Shown: piece by piece, positions 1 through 8,732 of the stretch
Layout: the number at the start of each line of letters is the position of its first letter
Numbering within the stretch: position 1 is the first letter of the stretch
NCBI GenBank assembly: GCA_900543035.1
Contig: UQPV01000004.1
Coordinates: forward strand, 11,335 to 75,334
Direction of reading: 5' to 3'
From: an uncultured Solobacterium sp.
GTDB lineage: Bacteria; Bacillota_I; Bacilli_A; Erysipelotrichales; Erysipelotrichaceae
DNA length: 64,000 bases
The notes under the pieces: generated by a model
Told to the model about the DNA's origin: nothing
Databases searched by the model: none
The model's input: the letters and a program-made list of their open reading frames with translations, nothing else
Position numbers and translations under genes: made by a program

Positions 1-161
1 AAGACATTCAGGAGCTGCAGTGCTATGTGAACCTTCTCGAGGAACGGCTCAGGCAGGTGGAGGATCCCAATCTCTATCGCAAGATGAAGAAGCTGGACCG
101 CGACGCCCGCCTGATGATCCATGACCTGAAAAATATGAAGCTGCTCAACCGCGAAGAATAG
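1..161 (+). CDS. C-terminal end of an unidentified charged, probably coiled-coil protein (5' end outside window)
   Basis: An open frame (codons starting at base 3) runs in from the left edge and stops at TAG 159-161, giving the last 52 residues of a protein. The segment is rich in Glu, Lys, Arg and Leu (for example LLEERLRQVEDPN and KMKKLDRDARLMIHDLKN) and looks helical or coiled-coil, with no cysteine cluster or membrane segment. I do not recognise the family. No clear intrinsic terminator separates it from the promoter-like region before malQ, so read-through is possible. Confidence 0.6.
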   Translation, partial: DIQELQCYVNLLEERLRQVEDPNLYRKMKKLDRDARLMIHDLKNMKLLNREE

Positions 162-197
162 AGTCACGAAAACCGTGCTCTTTTCTTTTGCGCGCTC

Positions 198-226
198 TTT
201 TCATCAACACCAAGTTGTGCTATCAT
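198..226 (+). promoter_or_regulatory. Possible promoter of malQ
   Basis: An extended -10 (TGC followed by TATCAT, 218-226) lies 17 bases after a weak -35-like TTTTCA (198-203). The leader to the TTG start at 284 would be about 50 bases. The -35 match is poor, so this is tentative. Confidence 0.35.
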
Positions 227-283
227 ATTGAATATGAAAACGCTTTACTTTCATTGAATAAAAACAGAAGGAGGGTGAGAGAT

Positions 284-1753
284 TTGGAACGCTGTGCAGG
301 AATCCTGGCCGCCGTATCATCGCTGCCGGGAAATCAGGGAATCGGCGATTTCGGACGGAAGACGAGAATGTTCATCGACATGATCGCCAGAGCGGGATTC
401 ACGATCTGGCAGCTGCTGCCGACGCAAGCGCTGGGCTATGGAAATTCCCCGTATCAGCCGTTTTCCTCGTTTGCGGGAGATCCGTTGTTCATCAACATCG
501 ATCGGCTGAGCGAGATCGGACTGTTAAAGCAGAGCAGCATCAGAAATCTGAACAAATTCAAGGAGAGCGTCAGCTATGACGAAGTGCGCGCTTTCAAGGA
601 AACGTATTTCCGCAAGGCATTCTATGAATTCAAGAAGAACTTCGCTTCATTCCAGCAGGAGTATGACTGCTTCTGCAGGGAATGTGAGTGGCTGGAGGAT
701 TATGCGGTATTCATCACGTTCAAGAAGCTGAACGGGATGAAGGCGTGGACGGAATGGCCTTTGGAGATGCGGGAATGGCCGAAGCGCCGCAGCATCGATC
801 TGGAGCCGTATGGGAACGATATCTTCTATGAGAAGTTCCTGCAGTACATGTTTTACACGCAGTGGGTGGAGATCCGCGACCATGCGCATGAGAAGGGGAT
901 CCGCATCATGGGCGATATCCCGTTCTATGTGGGGCTGGACAGCGTGGACGTCTGGGTGAACCGCGACTGCTTCCTGCTGGAAGAAGATGGCACGCCCAGC
1001 TATGTCGCCGGCGTACCTCCGGATTATTTCTCTGAGAGCGGGCAGCGCTGGGGCAATCCGATCTATGACTGGAAACAGATGGAAAAGGACAAGTATGAGT
1101 TCTGGGTGCGCCGTTTGGCGTGGCAGAACGAGTGCTATGATATCGTGCGGATCGACCATTTCCGAGCGTTTGACACATACTGGAAGATCCCTGCTTCCTG
1201 TGAGACCGCCATCGAGGGCGAATGGGTCGAAGGGCCGCAGCAGGCGTTCTTTGACCGCATCTATGCCTGTCTGCCGGATATCGAGCTGGTGGCGGAAGAT
1301 CTCGGGGAGATCCGTCCGGAAGTGACGGAGCTGAAGGATGCCAACGGCCTGCCGGGCATGGATGTGCTGCTGTTTCGCATGGAGCCTAAGCTGCTCAAGA
1401 AGCCGGCCGCCAAAAACAGCATCGTCTATACCGGGACGCATGACAATGACACGGCGGAAGAGGCATATGGCAAATTTACGCACAACCGCCGCATCGCGCT
1501 GCGCCGGTTCTTCCATAACCGCGACTATCGCGAACGCAATTTCCACGATCTGCTCGTCCATTTCGCGCTGGATTGTGACGCGGACTGTGTCATCATTCCG
1601 GTGCAGGATATCCTGGGGCTGAAGGCAGAAGGGCATATGAACCGCCCGGGCACCCTGGGCTCTCCCAACTGGGAGTGGAAGCTGAAGGACTACAAGGTGC
1701 TCACCAAGGAGATGAGCAAGGTCAAGAAGTGGATCCGCAGTGCCAAACGATGA
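284..1753 (+). CDS. malQ: 4-alpha-glucanotransferase (amylomaltase), GH77
   Basis: This is a disproportionating enzyme that moves alpha-1,4-glucan segments between maltodextrins in the cytoplasm. The 489-residue product has the usual GH77 length and landmarks. ILAAVSSLPGNQGIGDFG lies at the N terminus. VRIDHFRAF carries the nucleophile Asp, VAEDLGEI the acid/base Glu, and TGTHDNDT the third carboxylate. The family usually has HFRGF, so the Gly-to-Ala change next to the nucleophile is a small oddity. The start was set to TTG 284 because AAGGAGGGTG (269-278) sits just upstream and the GH77 N terminus begins there. The same frame is open back to an ATG at 188 that lacks a ribosome site. It appears monocistronic and ends in its own terminator. 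Confidence 0.93.
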   Translation: MERCAGILAAVSSLPGNQGIGDFGRKTRMFIDMIARAGFTIWQLLPTQALGYGNSPYQPFSSFAGDPLFINIDRLSEIGLLKQSSIRNLNKFKESVSYDEVRAFKETYFRKAFYEFKKNFASFQQEYDCFCRECEWLEDYAVFITFKKLNGMKAWTEWPLEMREWPKRRSIDLEPYGNDIFYEKFLQYMFYTQWVEIRDHAHEKGIRIMGDIPFYVGLDSVDVWVNRDCFLLEEDGTPSYVAGVPPDYFSESGQRWGNPIYDWKQMEKDKYEFWVRRLAWQNECYDIVRIDHFRAFDTYWKIPASCETAIEGEWVEGPQQAFFDRIYACLPDIELVAEDLGEIRPEVTELKDANGLPGMDVLLFRMEPKLLKKPAAKNSIVYTGTHDNDTAEEAYGKFTHNRRIALRRFFHNRDYRERNFHDLLVHFALDCDADCVIIPVQDILGLKAEGHMNRPGTLGSPNWEWKLKDYKVLTKEMSKVKKWIRSAKR

Positions 1754-1761
1754 ATCAAACG

Positions 1762-1791
1762 GAACTGAACATGGCGTTCGGTTCTTTTTTT
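1762..1791 (+). terminator. Intrinsic terminator of malQ
   Basis: A 9-bp stem (GAACTGAAC with GTTCGGTTC, one G-T pair) closes a 5-base loop and is followed by a run of T at 1784-1791. Confidence 0.8.
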
Positions 1792-1793
1792 CG

Positions 1794-1823
1794 TACCACG
1801 AAAAAAAGAAGGCCGAAGCCTTC
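1794..1823 (-). terminator. Intrinsic terminator of the coaBC-coaX operon
   Basis: Read on the minus strand, GAAGGC-TTCG-GCCTTC is followed by seven T. It lies directly after the coaX stop codon. Confidence 0.8.
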
Positions 1824-1826
1824 CGT

Positions 1827-2606
1827 TCATCGCTTTGTCTCTTTGCAGCGCTCGTAGATGATCTTGAGTCCCTTGAAGGTCAGATTGCGGTCATAGACGT
1901 CGATCAGATCGGTATGCCGATAGATGATCTTGCCTAAGCCACCGGTCGCGATGACCTTGATGTCCTCGCGGCCCAGCTCTTTCTTGAACTGGCGGATGAT
2001 GTATTCGGTCTGGCCGAGAAAGCCGTAGAACAGACCGGCCTGCATGTTGCTGGAGGTGTTCTTGGTCAGGATCGTCCCTGGCGATTTGATCTCGACCTCC
2101 GGCAGCTGTGCCGTCTGCGACCACAGCGCGTTGGCGCCGGACTCTACGCCCAGGGCGATGACGCCGTAGCTGAACACGCCGTTTTCATCTACATAATCAA
2201 AGGTGGTCGCCGTGCCGAAATCCACGATCAGCGCCGGTCCGCCATAGACATAGTAGGCGCCGGCACAGTCGACGATGCGGTCTGCGCCGACGGCCTTGGG
2301 GTTCTCCATCTGCACGGAGATGCCGGTGCGCACGCCGGGACCGATGATGATCGGTTCCTTGTGCAGATATTTGCGGATGCAGTTGCGGAACGAATGCATG
2401 ACCTTGGGCACGACGCTGGCGATGATCACATCTTCGACATCGCTGCTCACGACGCCCGCGTCATTCATGAAGTTGGTCAGCATGAACCCGTACTCATCGC
2501 TCGTGCGCTTCATCTTCGTCGTCAGGCGGTATGTATGCTTCAGCCGGTCCCCTTCATAGAGACCGATCGTGATGTTGGTGTTTCCGATATCGATGACAAA
2601 CAGCAT
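1827..2606 (-). CDS. coaX: Type III pantothenate kinase
   Basis: CoaX phosphorylates pantothenate in the first step of coenzyme A synthesis. It belongs to the ASKHA fold and is not feedback-inhibited by CoA like type I enzymes. Visible motifs are DIGNTNITIG (phosphate loop), GADRIVDCAGAY and VDFGTATTFD, all in the expected order. The 259-residue length is typical. I place the start at ATG 2606 because the ribosome site AGGGGG on the minus strand is 8 bases upstream. An ATG two codons earlier (2612) would be too close to it. The start lies 2 bases after the coaBC stop, so the two pantothenate/CoA genes are almost certainly one transcript. Confidence 0.93.
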   Translation of the reverse strand: MLFVIDIGNTNITIGLYEGDRLKHTYRLTTKMKRTSDEYGFMLTNFMNDAGVVSSDVEDVIIASVVPKVMHSFRNCIRKYLHKEPIIIGPGVRTGISVQMENPKAVGADRIVDCAGAYYVYGGPALIVDFGTATTFDYVDENGVFSYGVIALGVESGANALWSQTAQLPEVEIKSPGTILTKNTSSNMQAGLFYGFLGQTEYIIRQFKKELGREDIKVIATGGLGKIIYRHTDLIDVYDRNLTFKGLKIIYERCKETKR

Positions 2607-2608
2607 GT

Positions 2609-3802
2609 TCATTTCCCCCTGTTCAGCGTGAGCATGTGCTCGAGGATCTTGATGCCGAGCTCGTATTTGCTCATCTTTGCGCACGGATGCGCGCCTTCCT
2701 GATCGAGAATGGTGGCGATGTTGGTGTCGCCCTGAAAGCCTGCGCCTTCTGTGTGCAGGTCATTGGCCACGATCATGTCGCAGTGTTTGGCGGCAAGCTT
2801 GCCCATGGCGTTTTCCAGCAGGTTCTGCGTCTCCATGGCAAAGCCGCACAGCACCTGATGAGGCTGCTTGTGCGTGCCCACATAAGCGAGGATATCCGGG
2901 TTCTTGACGAATTCCACCCGCAGGCTGTCGCCTTCCTTCTTGATCTTCTGCTCGCTGACGTGCAGCGGACGGTAATCGCCGACCGCTGCTGCCTTGATGA
3001 TGAAGTCCGCCGTCTCATAGTGCGCGCGCACGGCTTCGAACATCTCCACTGCGGTGGTCACGCGGATCACCTGCGCCTGTGCGGGCGGCTGCAGCTGCAC
3101 CGGACCGCTGATGAGCGTGACCTCTGCCCCCAAGTCCAGCGCTGCCTGCGCGAGCGCATAGCCCATCTTTCCGGATGAGTGGTTAGTGAGGTAACGCACC
3201 GGATCGAGCGCTTCCTGGGTCGGGCCGGCGGTGATGAGGACGCGGCGTCCCTTCAGCTGATCTCCGCGGTGGAAGAAGCGTTCCACATAATTCATGATGA
3301 CGCTGAGATCGCACAGCTTGCCTTTGCCGCTGTCGCCGCAGGCCAGATGGCCGCTTGCCGGCTCCAGGATATCATAACCGTATTCCCGGCACAGCTGCAG
3401 GTTGCGCTGGGTGATCGGGTTTTCATACATCTGTGTGTTCATGGCCGGACAGATGACCTTCTGCCGGCTGCAGGCGAGAAAGGTCGTCGTGAGCATGTCA
3501 TCCGCGATGCCGTGCGCCACCTTGGCGATCACGTTGGCACTGGCCGGAACCAGGATGAACAGGTCTGCCTTCTTGGCCAGGGAGATGTGATGGATGCTGC
3601 GGTTCTGGACCTTTTCGAATGTATCCACGACCACATTGTGGCTGATCAGGGCCTCAAAGGTCAGCGGAGCCACGAACTGTGTGGCATTCTCGGTCATGAT
3701 GACCTCCACGTCATAGCCTGCTTTGATCAGGTCGCTCGTCAGCTGCGCCGCCTTGAACGCGGCGATCCCTCCGCAGACACCCAAAACGATTGTCTTCTTC
3801 AT
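2609..3802 (-). CDS. coaBC: Bifunctional phosphopantothenoylcysteine decarboxylase / phosphopantothenate-cysteine ligase
   Basis: CoaBC carries out the second and third steps of CoA synthesis. The N-terminal flavoprotein decarboxylase is seen in LGVCGGIAAFKAAQL, in the PAMNTQMYENP segment and in the CxxxDxG-like ACGDSGKGKL. The C-terminal ligase half is seen in RRVLITAGPTQEALDPVR followed by NHSSGKMGYALA. The product is 397 residues, normal for the fused enzyme. The start ATG 3802 has AAGAAGGG seven bases upstream. The frame is open to 3850, but that longer form would begin upstream of the promoter -10. It is followed within 2 bases by coaX, so the operon covers three of the early CoA steps. 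Confidence 0.95.
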   Translation of the reverse strand: MKKTIVLGVCGGIAAFKAAQLTSDLIKAGYDVEVIMTENATQFVAPLTFEALISHNVVVDTFEKVQNRSIHHISLAKKADLFILVPASANVIAKVAHGIADDMLTTTFLACSRQKVICPAMNTQMYENPITQRNLQLCREYGYDILEPASGHLACGDSGKGKLCDLSVIMNYVERFFHRGDQLKGRRVLITAGPTQEALDPVRYLTNHSSGKMGYALAQAALDLGAEVTLISGPVQLQPPAQAQVIRVTTAVEMFEAVRAHYETADFIIKAAAVGDYRPLHVSEQKIKKEGDSLRVEFVKNPDILAYVGTHKQPHQVLCGFAMETQNLLENAMGKLAAKHCDMIVANDLHTEGAGFQGDTNIATILDQEGAHPCAKMSKYELGIKILEHMLTLNRGK

Positions 3803-3832
3803 CTCGTTCCCTTCTTTCCGGACAATAGGTAT

Positions 3833-3841
3833 ATTATAGCA
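3833..3841 (-). promoter_or_regulatory. Extended -10 promoter of coaBC-coaX
   Basis: On the minus strand TGC-TATAAT (TATAAT at 3838 down to 3833) forms an extended -10 with no strong -35. It lies 31 bases before the coaBC start codon. Confidence 0.6.
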
Positions 3842-3887
3842 CAGTTTCAAGAATTGTAACGGTTTGTTGAAAAAAAGAACAGGGCGC

Positions 3888-3916
3888 TTGGAAAACGCTG
3901 ATGCGCTTTATATAAT
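3888..3916 (+). promoter_or_regulatory. Promoter of the NAD(P)HX repair gene
   Basis: TTGGAA (3888-3893), 17 bases, then TATAAT (3911-3916). The start codon follows 20 bases later. It is back to back with the coaBC promoter. Confidence 0.75.
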
Positions 3917-3936
3917 AAGGACAGGAGAGTGATCGG

Positions 3937-5457
3937 ATGAAGTGTGCAACAGCGGCGGAAATGCGGGCGATGGATCAGCGGGCGGTCCATGCGCACGGCA
4001 TATCGGAGACGGAACTGATGCAGAGGGCAGCGCAGGCGATGCTGGATGCGCTGTGTGCGCATTATGGGCGCACATGCCGTTATGGCATCTTTTGCGGCTG
4101 CGGGAACAATGGCGGAGACGGCTATGCGCTGGGCGAGCTGATGGCGGATGCCGGCATGTCGCTGACCATCTGTGCCCGTGATGGACAGCTTTCCCCTGGC
4201 GCGGCCGTTTACGCAGAGCGCGCGGCAGAGAAGGGCGTGCGCATCGCGAGGATGGATCAGGCGGATGAGGTGATCGCGGACAGCGATGTGCTGGTGGATG
4301 CGCTGTTCGGCACCGGAATCAGCAGAGAGATGAACGGAGCGGACGCCGCGCTGGCCGATCGGTTAATCGAGAGCGGGAAGCCTGTGGCCGCGGTCGATAT
4401 CCCCAGCGGCATGCATGCGGACGGGGAATGGATGAGCGCCCATACGGTGAAGGCGGAGCTGACCGTCACCTTTGTCTGTCTGAAGGAGGCGATGCTGAGG
4501 CTTCCGCAGCGCGAATGGTGCGGAAAGATCGAAGTGCGCCCCATCGGCATGCCGCCGGCGGCGGTCCAGTGCGCGGATCCGGCGATCGTGCTGGATGATG
4601 AGCGCGTGCGGGCCATGCTTCCGCGGCGCATGCCTCATTCGCACAAGGGCACATATGGCAGGGTGCTGCTCATCGCCGGCAGCCTGAACATGAGCGGTGC
4701 GCCCCGGCTGTGCGCGCAGGCGATCCTGCGTGCCGGTGCCGGCCTGCTCACCTGCATGATCCCGGCGGGCATTCATGACATCGTCGCCTCTGCCATCCCT
4801 GAGGCGATGTATCGTCCGCTGGCGATGGATGAGAACGGGCAGATCGCCGTCAGCGCGCTTCCGCAGCCCGAGCAGCTGCGCGGGTTCGATCTCATCGTGA
4901 TCGGCAACGGCATGGGACGGGGCAGCTCCACCCGGGCCGCCGTGCAGCTGGTGCTGGACAGCGGGGTGCCCTGCATCCTCGATGGCGATGCCCTGTATGA
5001 GGCGGGCATGCACGGGCTGCTCCCGACGCATCGCGACAGCGCGCTCATCGTGACGCCGCATCTGCGGGAGCTGGAATATCTCAGCGGCATCCCGCTTTCG
5101 CAGATCAGCCGCGATCCGCGTCAATGCGCGCTCACGCTGGCACAGCGCTATCCTTATCTGTGCGTCGCGGCCAAAGATGACTTCACCTGGATCGTGCAGG
5201 AATCGCGTCAGGCAGTGAACATCACCGGCAATGACGGCTTGGCGAAAGGCGGCAGCGGCGATGTGCTGTGCGGGATCATCGCCGGTCTGTACGCGCAGGG
5301 AAGACAGGCGTTTGAGAGCGCCTGCGCCGGCGTGTATCTGCATGCGGCGGCGGCCCGTCATCTGGCAGCGCATTGCGATACGATGAGCATCCTCCCGCAT
5401 GAGCTGAGCGAATGTCTGGGCAGCGTATGCGCCTCGCTGCGGCGTCAGCGGCCATAA
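3937..5457 (+). CDS. nnr: Bifunctional NAD(P)H-hydrate epimerase / ADP-dependent NAD(P)H-hydrate dehydratase
   Basis: This enzyme repairs damaged, hydrated NADH and NADPH. The N-terminal epimerase (YjeF_N) covers about residues 1-210 with FCGCGNNGGDGYALG and VDALFGTGI. The C-terminal dehydratase (carbohydrate-kinase-like) covers about 225-500 with KGTYGRVLLIAGS, LDGDALYE, TPHLRELEYLSG and NDGLAKGGSGDVLCG, the last holding the catalytic Asp and anion hole. The length of 506 residues matches the fused family. AGGAGAG sits 8 bases before ATG 3937. The gene has its own promoter and terminator and so appears monocistronic. Confidence 0.93.
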   Translation: MKCATAAEMRAMDQRAVHAHGISETELMQRAAQAMLDALCAHYGRTCRYGIFCGCGNNGGDGYALGELMADAGMSLTICARDGQLSPGAAVYAERAAEKGVRIARMDQADEVIADSDVLVDALFGTGISREMNGADAALADRLIESGKPVAAVDIPSGMHADGEWMSAHTVKAELTVTFVCLKEAMLRLPQREWCGKIEVRPIGMPPAAVQCADPAIVLDDERVRAMLPRRMPHSHKGTYGRVLLIAGSLNMSGAPRLCAQAILRAGAGLLTCMIPAGIHDIVASAIPEAMYRPLAMDENGQIAVSALPQPEQLRGFDLIVIGNGMGRGSSTRAAVQLVLDSGVPCILDGDALYEAGMHGLLPTHRDSALIVTPHLRELEYLSGIPLSQISRDPRQCALTLAQRYPYLCVAAKDDFTWIVQESRQAVNITGNDGLAKGGSGDVLCGIIAGLYAQGRQAFESACAGVYLHAAAARHLAAHCDTMSILPHELSECLGSVCASLRRQRP

Positions 5458-5460
5458 GGG

Positions 5461-5495
5461 AAAACGGCAGGTTTATCCGCCGTTTTGCGTTTTTT
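5461..5495 (+). terminator. Intrinsic terminator of the NAD(P)HX repair gene
   Basis: AAAACGGC (5461-5468) pairs with GCCGTTTT (5479-5486) around a 10-base loop and is followed by GCG and six T. Confidence 0.75.
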
Positions 5496-5549
5496 CATGA
5501 CTTGCCGGCATCAGGGATGATATACTGAATACTAAGGAGGATCATGACC

Positions 5550-7346
5550 ATGTTACAATTCAAAAAGATCTGTACCTGGGTGCTGGCGGGCGCGCTGGCC
5601 TTTTCTGTGGCTGGCTGTCAGCCGCAGACACAGCCTCAGGCACAGAATGAAGAACCGACCGCGGAACAGGAGCGCTTCGACGCGTTCATCGAAAAGGAAT
5701 TTGTGGATACGATGGAAAGCGACTATACGACGGCGCATGTCTATCTGCAGGATCCGGAGAGCTTCGGCGTCGACCCGGACAAGATCAGCGTTTCCCTGGG
5801 CACGCGGATGGATGAGGAGAGCCAGCAGGCGTCTTTGGATGCCTTTGAGGCGACGTGCGAGGAATTCCGCACCTTTGATCGGGATGAGCTGAGCGCAGAG
5901 CAGCAGGACATCTATGACATCTTCGATTATCAGGTCTCATTGAGCGAGTCGCTCAGCGATGAGCGCTTTGATTATTATGCGCCGATGTTCGAGAGCATCT
6001 CCGGCCTGCATTATCAGCTGCCGACGCTGTTCGCCGACTGGCAGCTGCGCAATGAAGAGGATGTGCAGGACCTCATCACGCTGATGAGCGATGTGCGTCC
6101 ATATGTGGACAGCGCCCTGGAATACACACGGATACAGGAAGAGAAAGGGCTGCTCATGCTCGATCTGGATTCGGTCATCTCTTATTGTGAGGGGATCGTG
6201 GAGAGCGGCGAAGACAGCGCTGTGCTGCAGGCGATGAATGACAGCATCGCCGCGCTGGAGCTGGGCGAAGAGAAGACCGCGCAGTATCAGGAACAGCTGC
6301 GCACGGCATTCTCCGATTCATTTCTGAGCGCGTATCAGGATATCCTGGATACGATGCGGGAGCTGCAGTCATCCGGCGAAAACAATGAACAGGGACTGGC
6401 GCAGTTCGAATATGGAAAGGAGTACTATGCGCTGCTTCTGCAGCAGAGCATCGGCTCGAACAAGACGCCTGAGGAAGTCAAAGCCATGATGGAAGAGGCG
6501 TTCAACGAGCATCTGCAGCAGCTGCAGATGTATGCGATGGCTTATCCGGAGGAGACGGAACAAGTGCTGAGCCAGGATCTGCCCAAGACCGGATATACGA
6601 GCTATGATGAGATCCTTCAGGATCTGCAGGGCAAGATCTTCGACAGCTTCCCGCAGGTGAAGGACCTCAGCTATCAGATCGAGGATGTCAATGAGGAGAT
6701 CGCCTCGGACAGCGGGGTCGCCGCGTATTTCAACATCCCTTCTTTGGATGGAGATACGGTGAAGCAGCTGCGGGTGAATCCGAACAATGCCGGCGTCGAT
6801 TCGATCGATACGTTCTCTACCGTGGCGCATGAAGGCTTCCCGGGCCATATGTATCAGTATGCTTACATGTATGAAAATATCGACAGCAACTTCATCAAGG
6901 CGCTGGCCAATGTGGGCGCCTATACCGAAGGCTTTGCGGTCTATGCGCAGTATGAGAGCCTTCAGTATCTGGAGGGCATCAGCCAGGAGCTGCTCGATGT
7001 CTACCGCGAATATGAGCTGCTCACGTACTGTCTGGTGATCGCCGCGGACATCGGCATCCACTATGAGGGATGGTCCCTGCAGGAGTTTGAGGATTACTTC
7101 ACGGAAATGGGGCTCTCCATCGGCAGCGGCGACGCGCTCTATCAGCAGCTGCAGGCCAACCCGGCCGTATTTGAGACGTACTATGTCGGATATCATGAGA
7201 TCATGGATCTGCGTGAAAAAGCGGAGGACGCGCTGGGCAATGCCTTTGAAGAAAAGGCGTTCAATGAGGCATTGCTGGAAAGCGGAACGGCGCCCTTCAG
7301 CGTCGTGGAGCGGCATATCGACGCTTATATCGAAAGCGCATCCTGA
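5550..7346 (+). CDS. DUF885-family secreted lipoprotein (putative metallopeptidase-like)
   Basis: The N terminus is a lipoprotein signal: positively charged start, hydrophobic stretch and a SVAGC lipobox, so the mature protein should be anchored outside the membrane through its cysteine. The body of nearly 600 residues carries VAHEGFPGHMYQY, which is the HExxPGH(H/x) signature of the DUF885 family. This family is thought to be a zinc peptidase related to the M3-like fold, but substrates are mostly unknown. The canonical second His of PGHH is Met here. The start is ATG 5550, 9 bases after AAGGAGG. An ATG at 5544 is only 3 bases away from it. A promoter-like ATGACT-18-TATACT (5497-5526) lies upstream. 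Confidence 0.85.
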   Translation: MLQFKKICTWVLAGALAFSVAGCQPQTQPQAQNEEPTAEQERFDAFIEKEFVDTMESDYTTAHVYLQDPESFGVDPDKISVSLGTRMDEESQQASLDAFEATCEEFRTFDRDELSAEQQDIYDIFDYQVSLSESLSDERFDYYAPMFESISGLHYQLPTLFADWQLRNEEDVQDLITLMSDVRPYVDSALEYTRIQEEKGLLMLDLDSVISYCEGIVESGEDSAVLQAMNDSIAALELGEEKTAQYQEQLRTAFSDSFLSAYQDILDTMRELQSSGENNEQGLAQFEYGKEYYALLLQQSIGSNKTPEEVKAMMEEAFNEHLQQLQMYAMAYPEETEQVLSQDLPKTGYTSYDEILQDLQGKIFDSFPQVKDLSYQIEDVNEEIASDSGVAAYFNIPSLDGDTVKQLRVNPNNAGVDSIDTFSTVAHEGFPGHMYQYAYMYENIDSNFIKALANVGAYTEGFAVYAQYESLQYLEGISQELLDVYREYELLTYCLVIAADIGIHYEGWSLQEFEDYFTEMGLSIGSGDALYQQLQANPAVFETYYVGYHEIMDLREKAEDALGNAFEEKAFNEALLESGTAPFSVVERHIDAYIESAS

Positions 7347-7363
7347 GGCAGCGAAAGCTGCCT
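7346..7363 (+). terminator. Weak hairpin after the DUF885 lipoprotein
   Basis: AGGCAGC-GAAA-GCTGCCT is a perfect 7-bp stem with a stable tetraloop but only three T follow. It may be a weak terminator or an RNA-end stabiliser between this gene and the symporter. Confidence 0.4.
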
Positions 7364-7408
7364 TTCGTGCATTCAGGGGAAGAGGAGCGCATATACTGCG
7401 GCGAGGTG

Positions 7409-8674
7409 ATGCGCGTGGAGAGGGTGCTCACACAGCTCAATCAGCTGATCTGGGGACAGGGGATGACGGTCCTGCTGATCTTGAGCGCGCTGTATTTTGT
7501 TTGTTTCGCCCGCCGTTATCCGCTCATGCGCGTCAAGCGCAGATCGAGCGGGGAGCAGAAGAGCAAGGATGCGTTTTTTACCGCGCTGGCCGGCACGCTG
7601 GGGATCGGCGGGATGGTCGGCGTGGCGGCAGCGCTCGCCATGGGCGGAGCGGGCGCGGTGTTCTGGATGGGCGTGAGCGCGCTGGCCGGTATGGTGCTCA
7701 AGTATGTGGAGGTCACGCTGTCCTGCGCAAGCCAGGTCAAGACGGCGCAGGGCTGGCGCGGCGGCGCGATGGTGATCCTGGAAAAGCTGCGTCATCCGGC
7801 CGCGGCGGCATGCTTCTGCCTGTGCTGCATGGCGGCGGCGTTCGCCATGGGCGCGCTGGTGCCGGCTTCCAGCGTCTGCGCCGCTTTGCACATGGCGTTC
7901 GATCTTCCGCCCTGGATCAGCGCGGCCGCCTTTGCCCTTGCCGCAGCCGTGGTGCTGCGCGGCAGAGGGCAGGCGATCCTGAAGGCGAACCGCGTGCTCA
8001 TCCCGCTGGCGACGCTGCTGTATGTCGGGATGTGCCTGTGGATCATCTTTACGCATGCGGAGCGCATCGGCACGATCGGTGAGCAGATCCTGCGGGAAGC
8101 GTTCGACTTTTCCGCCGCCGCATCCGGTGGATCGGGATTCGCGCTGGGCAAGGCCGTGCGCTATGGTGTGAGCCGCGGCATCTTCTCGCATGAGGCCGGG
8201 ATGGGGAGCGCGCCGCTCTCTTATGCGTCAGCGCCGGTCAGCGACCCCGCCCGTCAGGGCCTCATGGGCGTGGCAGAGGTCTTCGTCGACACCTTCCTCG
8301 TCTGCATGCTCACCGCGTTTGCGCTGCTGATCATCGGCATCGATGGATATGGGCAGGACGGCATGACGCTGATGATGGCGGCCTTCAGCCGGGCGATCGG
8401 TCCTGCCGGTCCGGCGCTCATCGCGTTCTTTATCGTGCTGTTCGCCTTTCCCTGTGTGCTGGGCTGGTATTATTACGCGTCTGTCTGCCTGACGTATCTC
8501 AGCGGCAGCACGCTGCTGGCCGATGGCTATCGGCTGTCGTTTTTGCTCATGATCGCCGCCGGAGCCATGCTCAGCGGCAGCCTGATCTGGGAGATCAGCG
8601 ATCTGCTCAACGGGTGCATGACGGTCCTCAACCTCGCGGCGCTGTTTCTGGCGCGCCGGCTTACGGATCCCTGA
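7409..8674 (+). CDS. Sodium:alanine/glycine symporter family protein (AGCS)
   Basis: This is a multi-spanning membrane protein of about 421 residues that should import small neutral amino acids with sodium. The most diagnostic part is TLGIGGMVGVAAALAMGG followed by GAVFWMGVSALAGMVLKYVE, the conserved AGCS block normally containing GxGNIxGVAxAIxxGGPGAxFW. Here GGMVG replaces GNIxG, so it is a divergent member. Many hydrophobic spans follow. The start is chosen at ATG 7409 beside GCGAGGTGAT. A GTG at 7415 has better spacing to that site and is possible. The frame is open back to 7367 without a ribosome site. Substrate cannot be read from the sequence. Confidence 0.8.
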   Translation: MRVERVLTQLNQLIWGQGMTVLLILSALYFVCFARRYPLMRVKRRSSGEQKSKDAFFTALAGTLGIGGMVGVAAALAMGGAGAVFWMGVSALAGMVLKYVEVTLSCASQVKTAQGWRGGAMVILEKLRHPAAAACFCLCCMAAAFAMGALVPASSVCAALHMAFDLPPWISAAAFALAAAVVLRGRGQAILKANRVLIPLATLLYVGMCLWIIFTHAERIGTIGEQILREAFDFSAAASGGSGFALGKAVRYGVSRGIFSHEAGMGSAPLSYASAPVSDPARQGLMGVAEVFVDTFLVCMLTAFALLIIGIDGYGQDGMTLMMAAFSRAIGPAGPALIAFFIVLFAFPCVLGWYYYASVCLTYLSGSTLLADGYRLSFLLMIAAGAMLSGSLIWEISDLLNGCMTVLNLAALFLARRLTDP

Positions 8675-8732
8675 GCATGACCCAGACATGCGTCTTGTCC
8701 AGGCATAGGATATGAGGGAAAGGAGTGAGCAT

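Noticed and set aside
4363-5400. Long minus-strand open frame opposite the NAD(P)HX repair gene (345 codons)
   Set aside because: It lies wholly antisense to a gene with clear motifs, is rich in Arg/His/Gln as expected of GC-rich shadow frames, and has no ribosome site. The same applies to many other long antisense frames (for example 647-1636, 8661-9779, 11377-12624, 24180-25199, 36999-37400).
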